Part shown: piece after piece, positions 25,762-33,224 of the stretch
Layout of the letters: every line of letters starts with the position of its first letter
Numbering within the stretch: the first letter of the stretch is position 1
From: Bacteroidales bacterium
Lineage (GTDB): Bacteria > Bacteroidota > Bacteroidia > Bacteroidales > JAADGE01
Direction of reading: 5' to 3'
Length of the DNA: 53,381 nucleotides
Assembly: GCA_021108035.1 (NCBI GenBank)
Contig: JAIORQ010000007.1
Span: 1-53,381, forward strand
The notes under the pieces: model-generated
Database searches by the model: none
The model's input: the letters and a program-made list of their open reading frames with translations, nothing else
What the model was told of the DNA's origin: nothing
Translations under genes and position numbers: made by a program

Positions 25762-27042
25762 ATGAAGAAAAAAATATTGTTATTTATTTTGATTATTGTT
25801 GTCGCAGGAACAAGTTTGTATTTTTTTAAAGTATATGATTACAAAAATACTGAAGAAATTGTACTAAAAGACACTTTATCAATTGAAGAAGATAAAAATA
25901 TTATATATGGATTAAATGCTGATGATTATATAATTAAATTTGATGAGATACAACCTGATATGTTCTTAAGTACATTGTTTGATAAATATAATGTAAGCAG
26001 TAAACTATTCGGAATCTTAAAGAAAACAAAAGGCATTTTTGATGTAAGAAAGATTAAAAGAGGACAAAAGTACAGTGTTTTCTTCTCAAAAGACACCTCA
26101 AAAACTGTTAATTATATTATTTATGAAAAAAATAAAACCGATTATATTGTTTTCGATTTGAATGATACTTTGAACGTGTATGCAGGTAAGAAGAAGGTTG
26201 CTGTAAAAGTGAAGGAGACAGGAGGAATTATCAGTTCTAACTTATGGTTTGCCATGGAAGATGCGGGTGTTGCCCCGCTGTTAGCAAATGATCTTTCTGA
26301 AATTTATGCATGGTCAATTGACTTTTTCGGTTTACAAAAAGGTGACAGATTTAAAATAATATATGAAGAGAAATCGGTTAATGATACAATGATCGGATAC
26401 GGAAAGATATTAGCCGCATATTTTGAACATTACGGCGACAGCATTTATGCTATTCCGTTTAATCAAGACAGTATTCAAAATTTTTACGATTCTAAAGGTA
26501 ATAGTTTAAAAAAGGCATTTTTAAAAGCTCCGTTAAAGTTTTCAAGAATAAGTTCAGGATTTTCATATGCAAGAAAACACCCTATTTTAAAAATTGTCAG
26601 GCCTCATCTTGGTGTAGATTATGCCGCTCCTTCAGGCACTCCGGTTTTTGCTTTAGGCGACGGAACGGTAATACATGCAGCATACAGAGGTGGAGCAGGC
26701 AATTATATCAAAATAAAACATAACAGTGTTTATACAACCGGATATATGCATTTGAAAGGATATGCTTCCGGTATTCACAGCGGTGTAAGAGTTAAGCAAG
26801 GACAACTTATTGGTTATGTGGGCAGCACGGGATTATCTACCGGACCGCATTTAGATTTCAGAGTCTGGCAAAACGGAAAAAACATTAATCCTTTACATGT
26901 TGATGCTCCCCCCGTTGAACCTATTAAAGATGAATTTAAGGAGTATTTTATAAAAGCAAAGGAAGTCTATATGGATTGGTTAGATCAAATTGAATATAAG
27001 GTGGTGATTAAAGATACAATTCCTGAAGATATTGGAGTATAA
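25762..27042 (+). CDS. M23-family peptidase-like protein with an HLD variant active site
   Basis: The N-terminal membrane anchor (about residues 4-22) is followed by a LysM/OapA-like region. The M23 (LytM) domain at about 265-390 has SSGFSYARKHPILK, the zinc motif HLGVD (H282, D286), a YMHLKGY His (H330) and TGPHLDFRVW. In classical M23 enzymes the last motif is HxH; here the second His is Asp (H363-L-D365). I recall HLDFR as a recurring form in Bacteroidota, so it may be a subfamily trait. The role would be peptidoglycan cross-link hydrolysis or amidase activation in the periplasm; whether it is catalytic is open. Confidence 0.85.
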   Translation: MKKKILLFILIIVVAGTSLYFFKVYDYKNTEEIVLKDTLSIEEDKNIIYGLNADDYIIKFDEIQPDMFLSTLFDKYNVSSKLFGILKKTKGIFDVRKIKRGQKYSVFFSKDTSKTVNYIIYEKNKTDYIVFDLNDTLNVYAGKKKVAVKVKETGGIISSNLWFAMEDAGVAPLLANDLSEIYAWSIDFFGLQKGDRFKIIYEEKSVNDTMIGYGKILAAYFEHYGDSIYAIPFNQDSIQNFYDSKGNSLKKAFLKAPLKFSRISSGFSYARKHPILKIVRPHLGVDYAAPSGTPVFALGDGTVIHAAYRGGAGNYIKIKHNSVYTTGYMHLKGYASGIHSGVRVKQGQLIGYVGSTGLSTGPHLDFRVWQNGKNINPLHVDAPPVEPIKDEFKEYFIKAKEVYMDWLDQIEYKVVIKDTIPEDIGV

Positions 27043-27043
27043 T

Positions 27044-27072
27044 AAAAAACCGACAAAATTTGTCGATTTTTT
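27044..27072. terminator. Bidirectional terminator between M23 and SPOR-like genes
   Basis: AAAAAACCGACAAA / TTTGTCGATTTTTT stem with a one-base loop core and T or A runs on both sides. Confidence 0.8.
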
Positions 27073-27082
27073 ATTTTAGGTA

Positions 27083-27673
27083 TTAATGCAATCTGTATAT
27101 TCGTTTTGCTTCTTCAGCTTCAGGCATATATAAGAAAGGCCCTATTGTCATTACACGCATCATTAAATTTTCTTTTAAGAAAATTTCAAAATCCATGTAA
27201 TTTCCGGAAGCAATGGCACCCGGTTTCCTGATTAATTCATATGAATTAGATCGAGGCCTTCTGTTTACGTGTAATACAAACCAAAACACTTGTTGGTTTT
27301 CATCAAATGTTGAGTCTAATTCATGTGGATCATCTTGAATTTTATAAAATATAAAGGATTTTTTCGCTTCAATATAATCATTGAAAGGACCTATAGCCAT
27401 TTTTGATCCGTCACCCAGATATTTCCAAAGAATTCGGTCATATTCTTTAACTGTTCCGTGATCAACTTTTGCTCCTTTTCTTCGAAGTTCATAACTGACA
27501 TATCCGGTATTGTTGTCTTCAACTTCTCTTACACTTACATAAAACCAATAAACTAATCTGTTTTCATCCAAATCATCACTGTAACTTATTTGTGCTTGTG
27601 ATTTGTCTGCAACAAAAATGCCTGATAATAATAGTATTGCAGTTGCAAATACTGTTTTAATGTAATTTTTCAT
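27083..27673 (-). CDS. Secreted protein with two SPOR-like repeats
   Basis: The ATG at 27673 gives a standard signal peptide (MKNYIKTVF..ADKSQAQ); the longer frame to 27739 runs into the upstream gene and is not used. The mature protein has two similar halves. Each has a VxWFxxxV strand, then SYEL-RK-GA, a D/F-rich linker, and a M-IGPF...A-EAK-IY ending. The pattern (strand, helix, GPF, AE-AK) is that of the SPOR domain, which binds denuded glycan strands, but I cannot confirm membership. It is the last of four minus-strand genes starting with the SUMF1 protein. Confidence 0.65.
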   Translation of the reverse strand: MKNYIKTVFATAILLLSGIFVADKSQAQISYSDDLDENRLVYWFYVSVREVEDNNTGYVSYELRRKGAKVDHGTVKEYDRILWKYLGDGSKMAIGPFNDYIEAKKSFIFYKIQDDPHELDSTFDENQQVFWFVLHVNRRPRSNSYELIRKPGAIASGNYMDFEIFLKENLMMRVMTIGPFLYMPEAEEAKRIYRLH

Positions 27674-27729
27674 AATTTTTAATTTACGTTTGATTTTGTT
27701 CCTTGTTAATTTTGGTATTATAATAAAAA

Positions 27730-28266
27730 CTACAAACAATATGCCGAAGATAAGAAATTTTTTGCAGATAATAATCTCTCTTTGCCTATGCCTCTTATAA
27801 TTTGGTATTTAAAATTATAAAGTTCAAGTTCTTGGCGATATTTAATAAATAGTTCATTTCTTTTTTCTCCGTTGTTAATTCTTATATCATCCGGTATCCA
27901 TTCAATATCCGGATAACAAAGTAAATAACAATCCGGTTTAATTGATTTCAGAGCATTTTCCAAAAGTTTCGGAACTTTATTAAACACTTCATTGAACCAT
28001 ATCTTTGTAATTATTAATCCTGTATCAAAAAAAACAAATTTATTAGCCTTATTGTAGTTCTTTGTTAATTCTTTAATTTGATGTTTTGTTATATTTAAAA
28101 CATCATTATAATCGTATTTATTATTCCTTTGTTGAATATATTTTCTTGCATATTCAGGAATATAAATTGTATTGAACTCTTTAGACAGAAATTCTGCAAT
28201 AGTTGTTTTTCCGGTTGATTCAGGGCCTGTAATTATTATCTTCTTTATTAATTTTTTTTTAATCAA
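27730..28266 (-). CDS. NadR-like nicotinamide-riboside kinase / P-loop ATPase
   Basis: P-loop GPESTGKTT at about residues 14-22, followed by YIPEYARKYIQ and FFDTGLIITKIWF, matches the kinase domain of NadR (ribosylnicotinamide kinase) as found alone in Bacteroidota. The C-terminus ends RLLSAKNFL. The gene begins with TTG immediately after the stop of the FKBP gene (zero spacing, TAA-TTG). No ATG exists before the P-loop, so a non-ATG start is required. The nucleotidyltransferase half of NadR is absent. The role would be salvage of nicotinamide riboside to NMN. Confidence 0.75.
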   Translation of the reverse strand: MIKKKLIKKIIITGPESTGKTTIAEFLSKEFNTIYIPEYARKYIQQRNNKYDYNDVLNITKHQIKELTKNYNKANKFVFFDTGLIITKIWFNEVFNKVPKLLENALKSIKPDCYLLCYPDIEWIPDDIRINNGEKRNELFIKYRQELELYNFKYQIIRGIGKERLLSAKNFLSSAYCL

Positions 28267-28758
28267 TTAATTAGATTTAATGATATCTACAATTCTTACT
28301 TCATAAATTAAAGAAGAAAAAGGAGGGATTAAGCCGACTTGATCCCCTTTATATGCATAGTCGGAATGAATTATCAGAATTGCTAAAGCATCTTTTTTCA
28401 TTTTAGCGATTGACAATTCCCAACCGGGAATAACCGGATCTTTTTTAAATGCATAATATTGAGGATTCTCAAAATCTGCTTCATCAAAAACAATTTCAGG
28501 ATCGCTTAATAAGTATCCTTTGTAAACTGAAACAACTGTATCACCCGATGCAGGCAAATCAGAAACTAAGGTTTCGGGTGATGAAAACCCGGTATTAATC
28601 AAGTATAATCCGTCTTCTATGGTGTCAATATTCTTATATTCAACATTTGCAAGATATTCTTCAAGTAATGCTTTCTCAATATCTTTTTTTTCTTTATTAC
28701 AAAATGAAAATAAAACAACTAATAGAATCAATACTAAATATTTGTAATATGTTTTCAT
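28267..28758 (-). CDS. FKBP-type peptidyl-prolyl isomerase lipoprotein
   Basis: Lipoprotein signal MKTYYKYLVLILLVVLFSFC with lipobox LFSFC. The FKBP fold is shown by GDTVVSVYKGYLLSD, VIPGWELSIAKMKK, ALAILIIHSDYAY and the terminal IPPFSSLIYEVRIVDI, all in order. Length 163. Lipoproteins of this type include GldI of gliding Bacteroidota, but the similarity here is only by class, so I do not use that name. The stop abuts the NadR-like start. It lies in the SUMF1-FKBP-NadR-SPOR order on the minus strand, probably one transcript. Confidence 0.82.
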   Translation of the reverse strand: MKTYYKYLVLILLVVLFSFCNKEKKDIEKALLEEYLANVEYKNIDTIEDGLYLINTGFSSPETLVSDLPASGDTVVSVYKGYLLSDPEIVFDEADFENPQYYAFKKDPVIPGWELSIAKMKKDALAILIIHSDYAYKGDQVGLIPPFSSLIYEVRIVDIIKSN

Positions 28759-28815
28759 TACGAATTAATTGTATAAAAGTAAGGCGACTCTTGTTGAACC
28801 GCCTTAGTCTTCGGT

Positions 28816-29694
28816 TTATTTGTTACGCGCTACTCTAAAACCGTAATTGAAATTTGTTTTTGCGGCTTTAGGCCCGTCACGGCTGGTAACTTTTGCAAGT
28901 TCTTCTCTGTAGTGCCAAGAACCGCCTCTTAATACTCTGTAAGGCTGTGCTGTGCTGTAAAAAGGATCTTTTTCAGGAGATGAAGCATAAAAATTTGATT
29001 TGTAATAATCACTACACCACTCCCAAACGTTCCCGCTCATGTCATAAATGCCTAATTCATTAGGCTTTTTTGTTTTTATTTTTTTAGGGCCTACTAATTT
29101 TGAGGTTTCGTCATACCATGCTACATCATTAATATTGTTACTTCCGCTGTATTTGTAATTTTGACTTTTATTTCCGCCTCTTGCTGCAAATTCCCATTCG
29201 GCTTCGGTAGGTAATCGATAACCGTTTTTACTTCTGTCCAAATCCCATCCGCCGTCTGCATTTTTTTTATAGCATTTTTCTAAACCGTTTTTTGCACTTA
29301 ACCAATTACAATATTTAATTACGTCATACCAAGAAACATGGTGCATCGGAAAATTAGCATCCCATCCCCACCAAGATTTACCGGATGATACATAAAACAT
29401 TTGAGTATATTTATGTGAATCCATCCATTCTTTATCGGGTGGAGAAGGCATTTTTTTTCCTGTTGAACTTGAAAATTGCTTATATTCACTTACTGTTACT
29501 TCATGCTCACAAATGTAAAAAGAACTGACAGTTACTTTATGTGCCGGTTTTTCTTCCGGTACACCTGTATTTGACCCCATCATAAATGTTCCGCCTTCCA
29601 CTAAAATCATCTTCGGAGATTGTGCGAAAACACCGGACTGAATATATAAAATTGAAAAAAATAAAAGGAATGCTTTTAATATTGAATTTTTCAT
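28816..29694 (-). CDS. Secreted SUMF1/formylglycine-generating-enzyme-fold protein
   Basis: The signal peptide (about 24 residues, ending VFAQ) is followed by a full SUMF1 domain: MILVEGGTFMMGS, HKVTVSSFYICEHEVTV, NGYRLPTEAEWEFAARGG, YDMSGNVWEWCSDYY, YRVLRGGSW and NYGFRVAR. The fold is used by formylglycine generators and by many unrelated binding or ergothioneine-type proteins, including GldK/GldJ of the T9SS. It lacks a lipobox, so it is not called GldK or GldJ. The catalytic Cys pair cannot be judged by eye. It is first in a likely four-gene minus-strand operon and divergent from the receiver gene across a 437-bp gap. Confidence 0.85.
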   Translation of the reverse strand: MKNSILKAFLLFFSILYIQSGVFAQSPKMILVEGGTFMMGSNTGVPEEKPAHKVTVSSFYICEHEVTVSEYKQFSSSTGKKMPSPPDKEWMDSHKYTQMFYVSSGKSWWGWDANFPMHHVSWYDVIKYCNWLSAKNGLEKCYKKNADGGWDLDRSKNGYRLPTEAEWEFAARGGNKSQNYKYSGSNNINDVAWYDETSKLVGPKKIKTKKPNELGIYDMSGNVWEWCSDYYKSNFYASSPEKDPFYSTAQPYRVLRGGSWHYREELAKVTSRDGPKAAKTNFNYGFRVARNK

Positions 29695-30131
29695 GTTTCT
29701 TTTTTTATAATTTTCAAAAGTCTCTGTATATTTAAACTCTAAACGATAAAAATGACAGATTTTGTGTAAAAATAACGTTTTTATTATAATTTAACAAAAA
29801 TAATAAATTTTTAGAAAATTAAATATTCCTGCCATATTTTAACGGATAAAATAATTATTTTATAAATGTAATAAATATTAACAAAATCTATTAAATGTAA
29901 TTTTTTATAATTTAGGGAATGATTTTTTTTCATTTTTTTATTAACTTTTTTAAAAATCAAATTATGTATCTTATTATCAAAAAATTATAAGTTAAATTAA
30001 AAAAATTAACAGTAAAACATCATTTAATTCATGTAATATACACCTAACAGAATGTATAGTAACGTATAGTAGTCAAAGGGATTGCCGGCATAAAATATGC
30101 GATATGATATTTAAAAAAATATTTGCAGCAG
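29695..30131. other. Long AT-rich divergent intergenic region
   Basis: These 437 bp contain no gene-like frame. They hold the minus-strand -7 box at 29795-29802 for the SUMF1 gene. Close to the receiver gene there is a direct repeat GTATAGT at 30054-30060 and 30064-30070 (10-bp spacing, one helical turn). Confidence 0.4.
29795..29802 (-). promoter_or_regulatory. -7 box TATTTTTG for the SUMF1 gene
   Basis: Minus-strand TAnnTTTG match, giving a leader of about 95 nt. Confidence 0.35.
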
Positions 30132-30557
30132 ATGAACAATAAAAATGCCGATAAAAAAATTTTACTTGCTGAAGGATTTGCACCCAGCAGAAATGTTATG
30201 GTAGAAATTTTGAAAGTATTAGGGTATAAATACAAAACAGCAGATACAGGTTATGATGTTATTTTATCAATAAAGAATAATAAATTTGATTTAATGCTTT
30301 TAGACCTTGAATTGCCGCAATTCGATGGTTTTGAAACCATAGAACATATACGCAGAAACTTAAATTATCCGGAAAATACGATACCTGTTGTTGCAATGAC
30401 TAATAGAGATTTTTCTTCTGAATTTAATCAAACGTACAAGGAAGAAGGTTTTGATGGTCTTATTATTAAACCATTTTCTCTTGATGATTTGGATCATATT
30501 ATTAAAGAAATATTATTTCGTCCGAAAAAAAGAGAAAAAAATGTATTTTCCGATTAA
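30132..30557 (+). CDS. Single-domain receiver (CheY-like) with altered metal site
   Basis: A stand-alone receiver of 141 residues with no output domain. The phosphoacceptor is D58 (LMLLDLELPQ), the switch Thr is T90 (VVAMTN) and the conserved Lys is K113 (IIKPFSL). At the usual acidic pair after strand 1 (ILLVEDN in most receivers) it reads ILLAEGF, so only E14 remains and the second acid, the main Mg2+ ligand of CheY, is Gly15. Phosphorylation may be weak. The frame can be read from a TTG at 30123, but ATG 30132 is used. No histidine kinase is adjacent. A good terminator follows. Confidence 0.85.
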   Translation: MNNKNADKKILLAEGFAPSRNVMVEILKVLGYKYKTADTGYDVILSIKNNKFDLMLLDLELPQFDGFETIEHIRRNLNYPENTIPVVAMTNRDFSSEFNQTYKEEGFDGLIIKPFSLDDLDHIIKEILFRPKKREKNVFSD

Positions 30558-30584
30558 AAGAGCCGTTTTACGGCTCTTTTTTTC
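30555..30584 (+). terminator. Rho-independent terminator after the receiver gene
   Basis: AAAAGAGCCG-TTTTA-CGGCTCTTTTTTT, a perfect stem with a T-run. Confidence 0.9.
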
Positions 30585-30645
30585 TTATCAATTTTTTTTT
30601 GTATAATTGTTATAAAATAATTTCTAAATTTAAAAATATATAACA

Positions 30646-31305
30646 ATGAGTAAATCTCCAAAAATAGCAATAATTTTATCGGGAAACGGTGTATATGATG
30701 GTGCGGAAATTCATGAATCAACAATGACTATGCTGGCTGTTGACAAGCAAGGCGGTGAATATGAACTGTTTGCACCGGACATTGAACAACACCATGTTAT
30801 TAATCATTTAACCGGAGAAGAAACGGATGAGAAAAGAAATGTATTAGTTGAAGCTGCCAGAATAGCGAGAGGTAATATAAAACCCTTATCAGATCTTGAT
30901 GTAGCTGATTTTGATGCGGTGATGTTTCCGGGAGGCTTTGGTGTAGCAAAGAATTTATCTGATTTTGCTTTTAAAGGTGCAGATTGTACTGTTTTACCGG
31001 ATATTGAAAATACTATTAAAAAAGCTGTTTCTCTCGGCAAACCAATTGGTGCATTATGTATTTCTCCGGCTGTAGTTGCAAAAGTATTGGAAGGTGTTAA
31101 AGTTACAATTGGTCAAGATCAAGGTACAGTTGCTGTTATTAACAATATGGGAGGAAATCATATAAACACATCTCACGGTGAAGTAACAGTTGACGAAAAA
31201 TTTAAAGTCGCTACAACCCCCTGCTATATGCTTGATGCTACAATTTCTGATATAGCGAACGGAGCTGAAAATGTTACAAAAGCTGTATTTAAGATGATTA
31301 ATTGA
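30646..31305 (+). CDS. elbB: ElbB-type DJ-1/PfpI family protein
   Basis: The segments MSKSPKIAIILSGNGVYDGAEIHE, APDIEQHHVINHLTGE and DAVMFPGGFGVAKNLSDFA are the signatures of ElbB (isoprenoid biosynthesis protein / glyoxalase-like). The nucleophile elbow is GALCISP (Cys). The C-terminus TTPCYMLDATI..GAENV also fits. In E. coli ElbB has glyoxalase activity in vitro and an early link to isoprenoid production; the physiological role is unsettled. It is cytoplasmic, 219 residues, and complete. Confidence 0.92.
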   Translation: MSKSPKIAIILSGNGVYDGAEIHESTMTMLAVDKQGGEYELFAPDIEQHHVINHLTGEETDEKRNVLVEAARIARGNIKPLSDLDVADFDAVMFPGGFGVAKNLSDFAFKGADCTVLPDIENTIKKAVSLGKPIGALCISPAVVAKVLEGVKVTIGQDQGTVAVINNMGGNHINTSHGEVTVDEKFKVATTPCYMLDATISDIANGAENVTKAVFKMIN

Positions 31306-31331
31306 TAGTTTGCATACGATTGATGCCCCGT

Positions 31332-31427
31332 AGAGACGGACTCCGAAACAAAATCGGAGCAAGTTCTGAGTCTGTCTCTCTTTATCGCATATTGTCGCAA
31401 CAAAAAAACAGACCTGCGTCTGTCTCT
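31332..31427. repeat. Hairpin-forming repeats after elbB
   Basis: Outer inverted repeat AGAGACGGACTC (31332-31343) / GAGTCTGTCTCT (31368-31379), 12 bp with one G-T pair. An alternative inner pair is CTCCGA (31341-31346) / TCGGAG (31354-31359). Further on lies ACAGAC-CTGC-GTCTGT (31408-31423). GTCTGTCTCT occurs twice (31370, 31418). It could serve as terminator or REP-like element for elbB. Confidence 0.55.
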
Positions 31428-31448
31428 TTTCTATTCAGATTTTTTTTC

Positions 31449-31456
31449 TAAATTTG
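31449..31456 (+). promoter_or_regulatory. -7 box TAAATTTG before nhaC
   Basis: An exact TAnnTTTG lies 21 bp before the ATG at 31478. Confidence 0.45.
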
Positions 31457-31477
31457 TGCTTCTTGATTATATAATTT

Positions 31478-32947
31478 ATGCGTCAAAATACAAAATCTGT
31501 TAAGATTCCGACTTTATGGCAATCTTTTATTCCAATTATTTTTCTTATAATATTACTTTCATTAAATGTTTTTATTTGGGGTGATGATACTTTGGACGGT
31601 TCTAACCAAATTGCATTACTGTTAGCAGCTGCCGTTGCAACTGTAATAACTTTCAGATTAGGTATAGGATGGGAAAAAATCCGAAAGAATATTGTTAAAA
31701 CTATCGGAAAATCAATGCCTGCTATTCTCATTCTGTTGTTAATTGGTGCTTTATCAGGAACTTGGCTTTTAAGCGGTGTTATACCTGCATTTATTTATTA
31801 TGGATTAGATATACTTCACCCGTCAATTTTTTTATTCGCTACTGTTGTGATAAGCAGTCTGGTATCACTGGCAACCGGAAGTTCTTGGTCAACAATTGCA
31901 ACAATTGGAGTTGCTCTTTTGGGAATAGGGCATGCAATGGGTATTAATGATTCAATTACGGCAGGAGCTATTATTTCAGGTGCTTATTTCGGTGATAAAA
32001 TGTCACCGCTTTCAGATACGACAAATCTTGCTCCGGCAATGGCAGGAACTGATATTTATACACATATAAGATATATGTTATATACTACAGTTCCGTCGAT
32101 GATAATAACTCTTTTGATATTCCTTATTATTGGATTTACTTATGATTTTAAATCAGATGCAAACGAAATAGAAATGGTTCAAAGTGCAATTGCAGAATCA
32201 TTTAATATAAGTCCGTGGTTGTTTATTGTTCCTGTTTTTTTGATTTTTATTATCATTAAAAAAGTAAAACCTATACCGGCAATGCTTTTGGGAACATTAA
32301 CAGGTGGTTTATTTGCAGTAATATTCCAACCGGAGATAATTAAAGATATTTCCGGAGTTGTCGATAATTATGCAAAAGCTTCTTATATCAGTGTAATGCA
32401 AGCAATGTACGGGGATTTGGAGATAAATACAGTTAATGAAAAGATCAACGACCTTTTCGGAACACACGGAATGGCAGGTATGTTAAATACTATATGGCTG
32501 ATACTGTCTGCAATGGTGTTTGGCGGTGTAATGGAATCAAGCGGTATGCTTAAAAAGATAACATTGTCAGTTATGAAGAAAGTTAAAACAAGCGGATCAT
32601 TAATTGCTTCAACGGCTGCGACTTGTATATTTTTTAATGCAACAGCATCTGATCAATATATTTCAATTGTTGTACCCGGAAGAATGTATAACAAAGCATT
32701 TAAAGAAAAAGGATTGAAACCTGAAGTTTTAAGCAGAACTTTAGAGGATGCAGGAACCGTTACTTCTGTTTTGGTCCCGTGGAATACCGGCGGTGCAACA
32801 CAAGCAAGAGTCTTGGGTGTTGCTACAGTAGATTATTTACCTTATGCATTTTTTAATTTAATAAGTCCGTTTATGACAGTTCTTGTTGCTTATCTTAATT
32901 TTAAGATCAGAAGAATTGAAACTACGGAAACAATAGAAGAGAAATAA
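31478..32947 (+). CDS. nhaC: Na+/H+ antiporter NhaC
   Basis: A membrane protein of 489 residues with about 11-12 helices. Family motifs are SLATGSSWSTIATIGVALLGIG, GAIISGAYFGDKMSPLSDTTNLAPA and, near the end, DAGTVTSVLVPWNTGGATQA. NhaC exchanges cytoplasmic Na+ for external H+ and helps pH and sodium homeostasis. Its presence together with the Ca2+/Na+ exchanger fits a saline or sodium-based habitat, though this is only suggestive. It has its own -7 box and stands alone. Confidence 0.93.
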   Translation: MRQNTKSVKIPTLWQSFIPIIFLIILLSLNVFIWGDDTLDGSNQIALLLAAAVATVITFRLGIGWEKIRKNIVKTIGKSMPAILILLLIGALSGTWLLSGVIPAFIYYGLDILHPSIFLFATVVISSLVSLATGSSWSTIATIGVALLGIGHAMGINDSITAGAIISGAYFGDKMSPLSDTTNLAPAMAGTDIYTHIRYMLYTTVPSMIITLLIFLIIGFTYDFKSDANEIEMVQSAIAESFNISPWLFIVPVFLIFIIIKKVKPIPAMLLGTLTGGLFAVIFQPEIIKDISGVVDNYAKASYISVMQAMYGDLEINTVNEKINDLFGTHGMAGMLNTIWLILSAMVFGGVMESSGMLKKITLSVMKKVKTSGSLIASTAATCIFFNATASDQYISIVVPGRMYNKAFKEKGLKPEVLSRTLEDAGTVTSVLVPWNTGGATQARVLGVATVDYLPYAFFNLISPFMTVLVAYLNFKIRRIETTETIEEK

Positions 32948-33010
32948 ATATGATAAAAGTTAAATATGTCTTTTTTCAAATCTAAATTTTGGCTCTATGT
33001 CGATATAGGT

Positions 33011-33156
33011 GGGTAAAGAAATAAAAAAGCCACAGATTCACAGATAAACTTATGAACTTTTCTTATAAACAAAGGGAGTAAATATTCAGAACAGAAATAT
33101 CAGTTGCAAAAAGATTAATTTTAGAATCTGTGAATCAGTGGCAAATTTGTTTACCC
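33011..33156. repeat. 146-bp inverted-repeat element (MITE-like)
   Basis: The ends GGGTAAA (33011-33017) and TTTACCC (33150-33156) pair. Just inside them GCCACAGATTCACAGAT (33029-33045) pairs with ATCTGTGAATCAGTGGC (33126-33142), 16 of 17. The 80-bp centre has no gene. The CCACAGATTCACAGAT arm is a type I have seen repeated in many bacterial genomes. Confidence 0.65.
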
Positions 33157-33186
33157 GCTTTTTTTAATATAGAACATAAATTTTTC

Positions 33187-33194
33187 TATTTTTG
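33187..33194 (+). promoter_or_regulatory. -7 box TATTTTTG before the TlpA-like gene
   Basis: An exact TAnnTTTG lies 30 bp before ATG 33225. It also argues against the longer frame from 33192. Confidence 0.45.
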
Positions 33195-33224
33195 CAAAAT
33201 TTTTTAACATTTAAATTCAAATTA

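Noticed and set aside
28267-29694. Naming the FKBP and SUMF1 genes gldI and gldK/gldJ
   Set aside because: Fold class agrees, but the SUMF1 protein lacks a lipobox and the gene order is not that of gliding loci.
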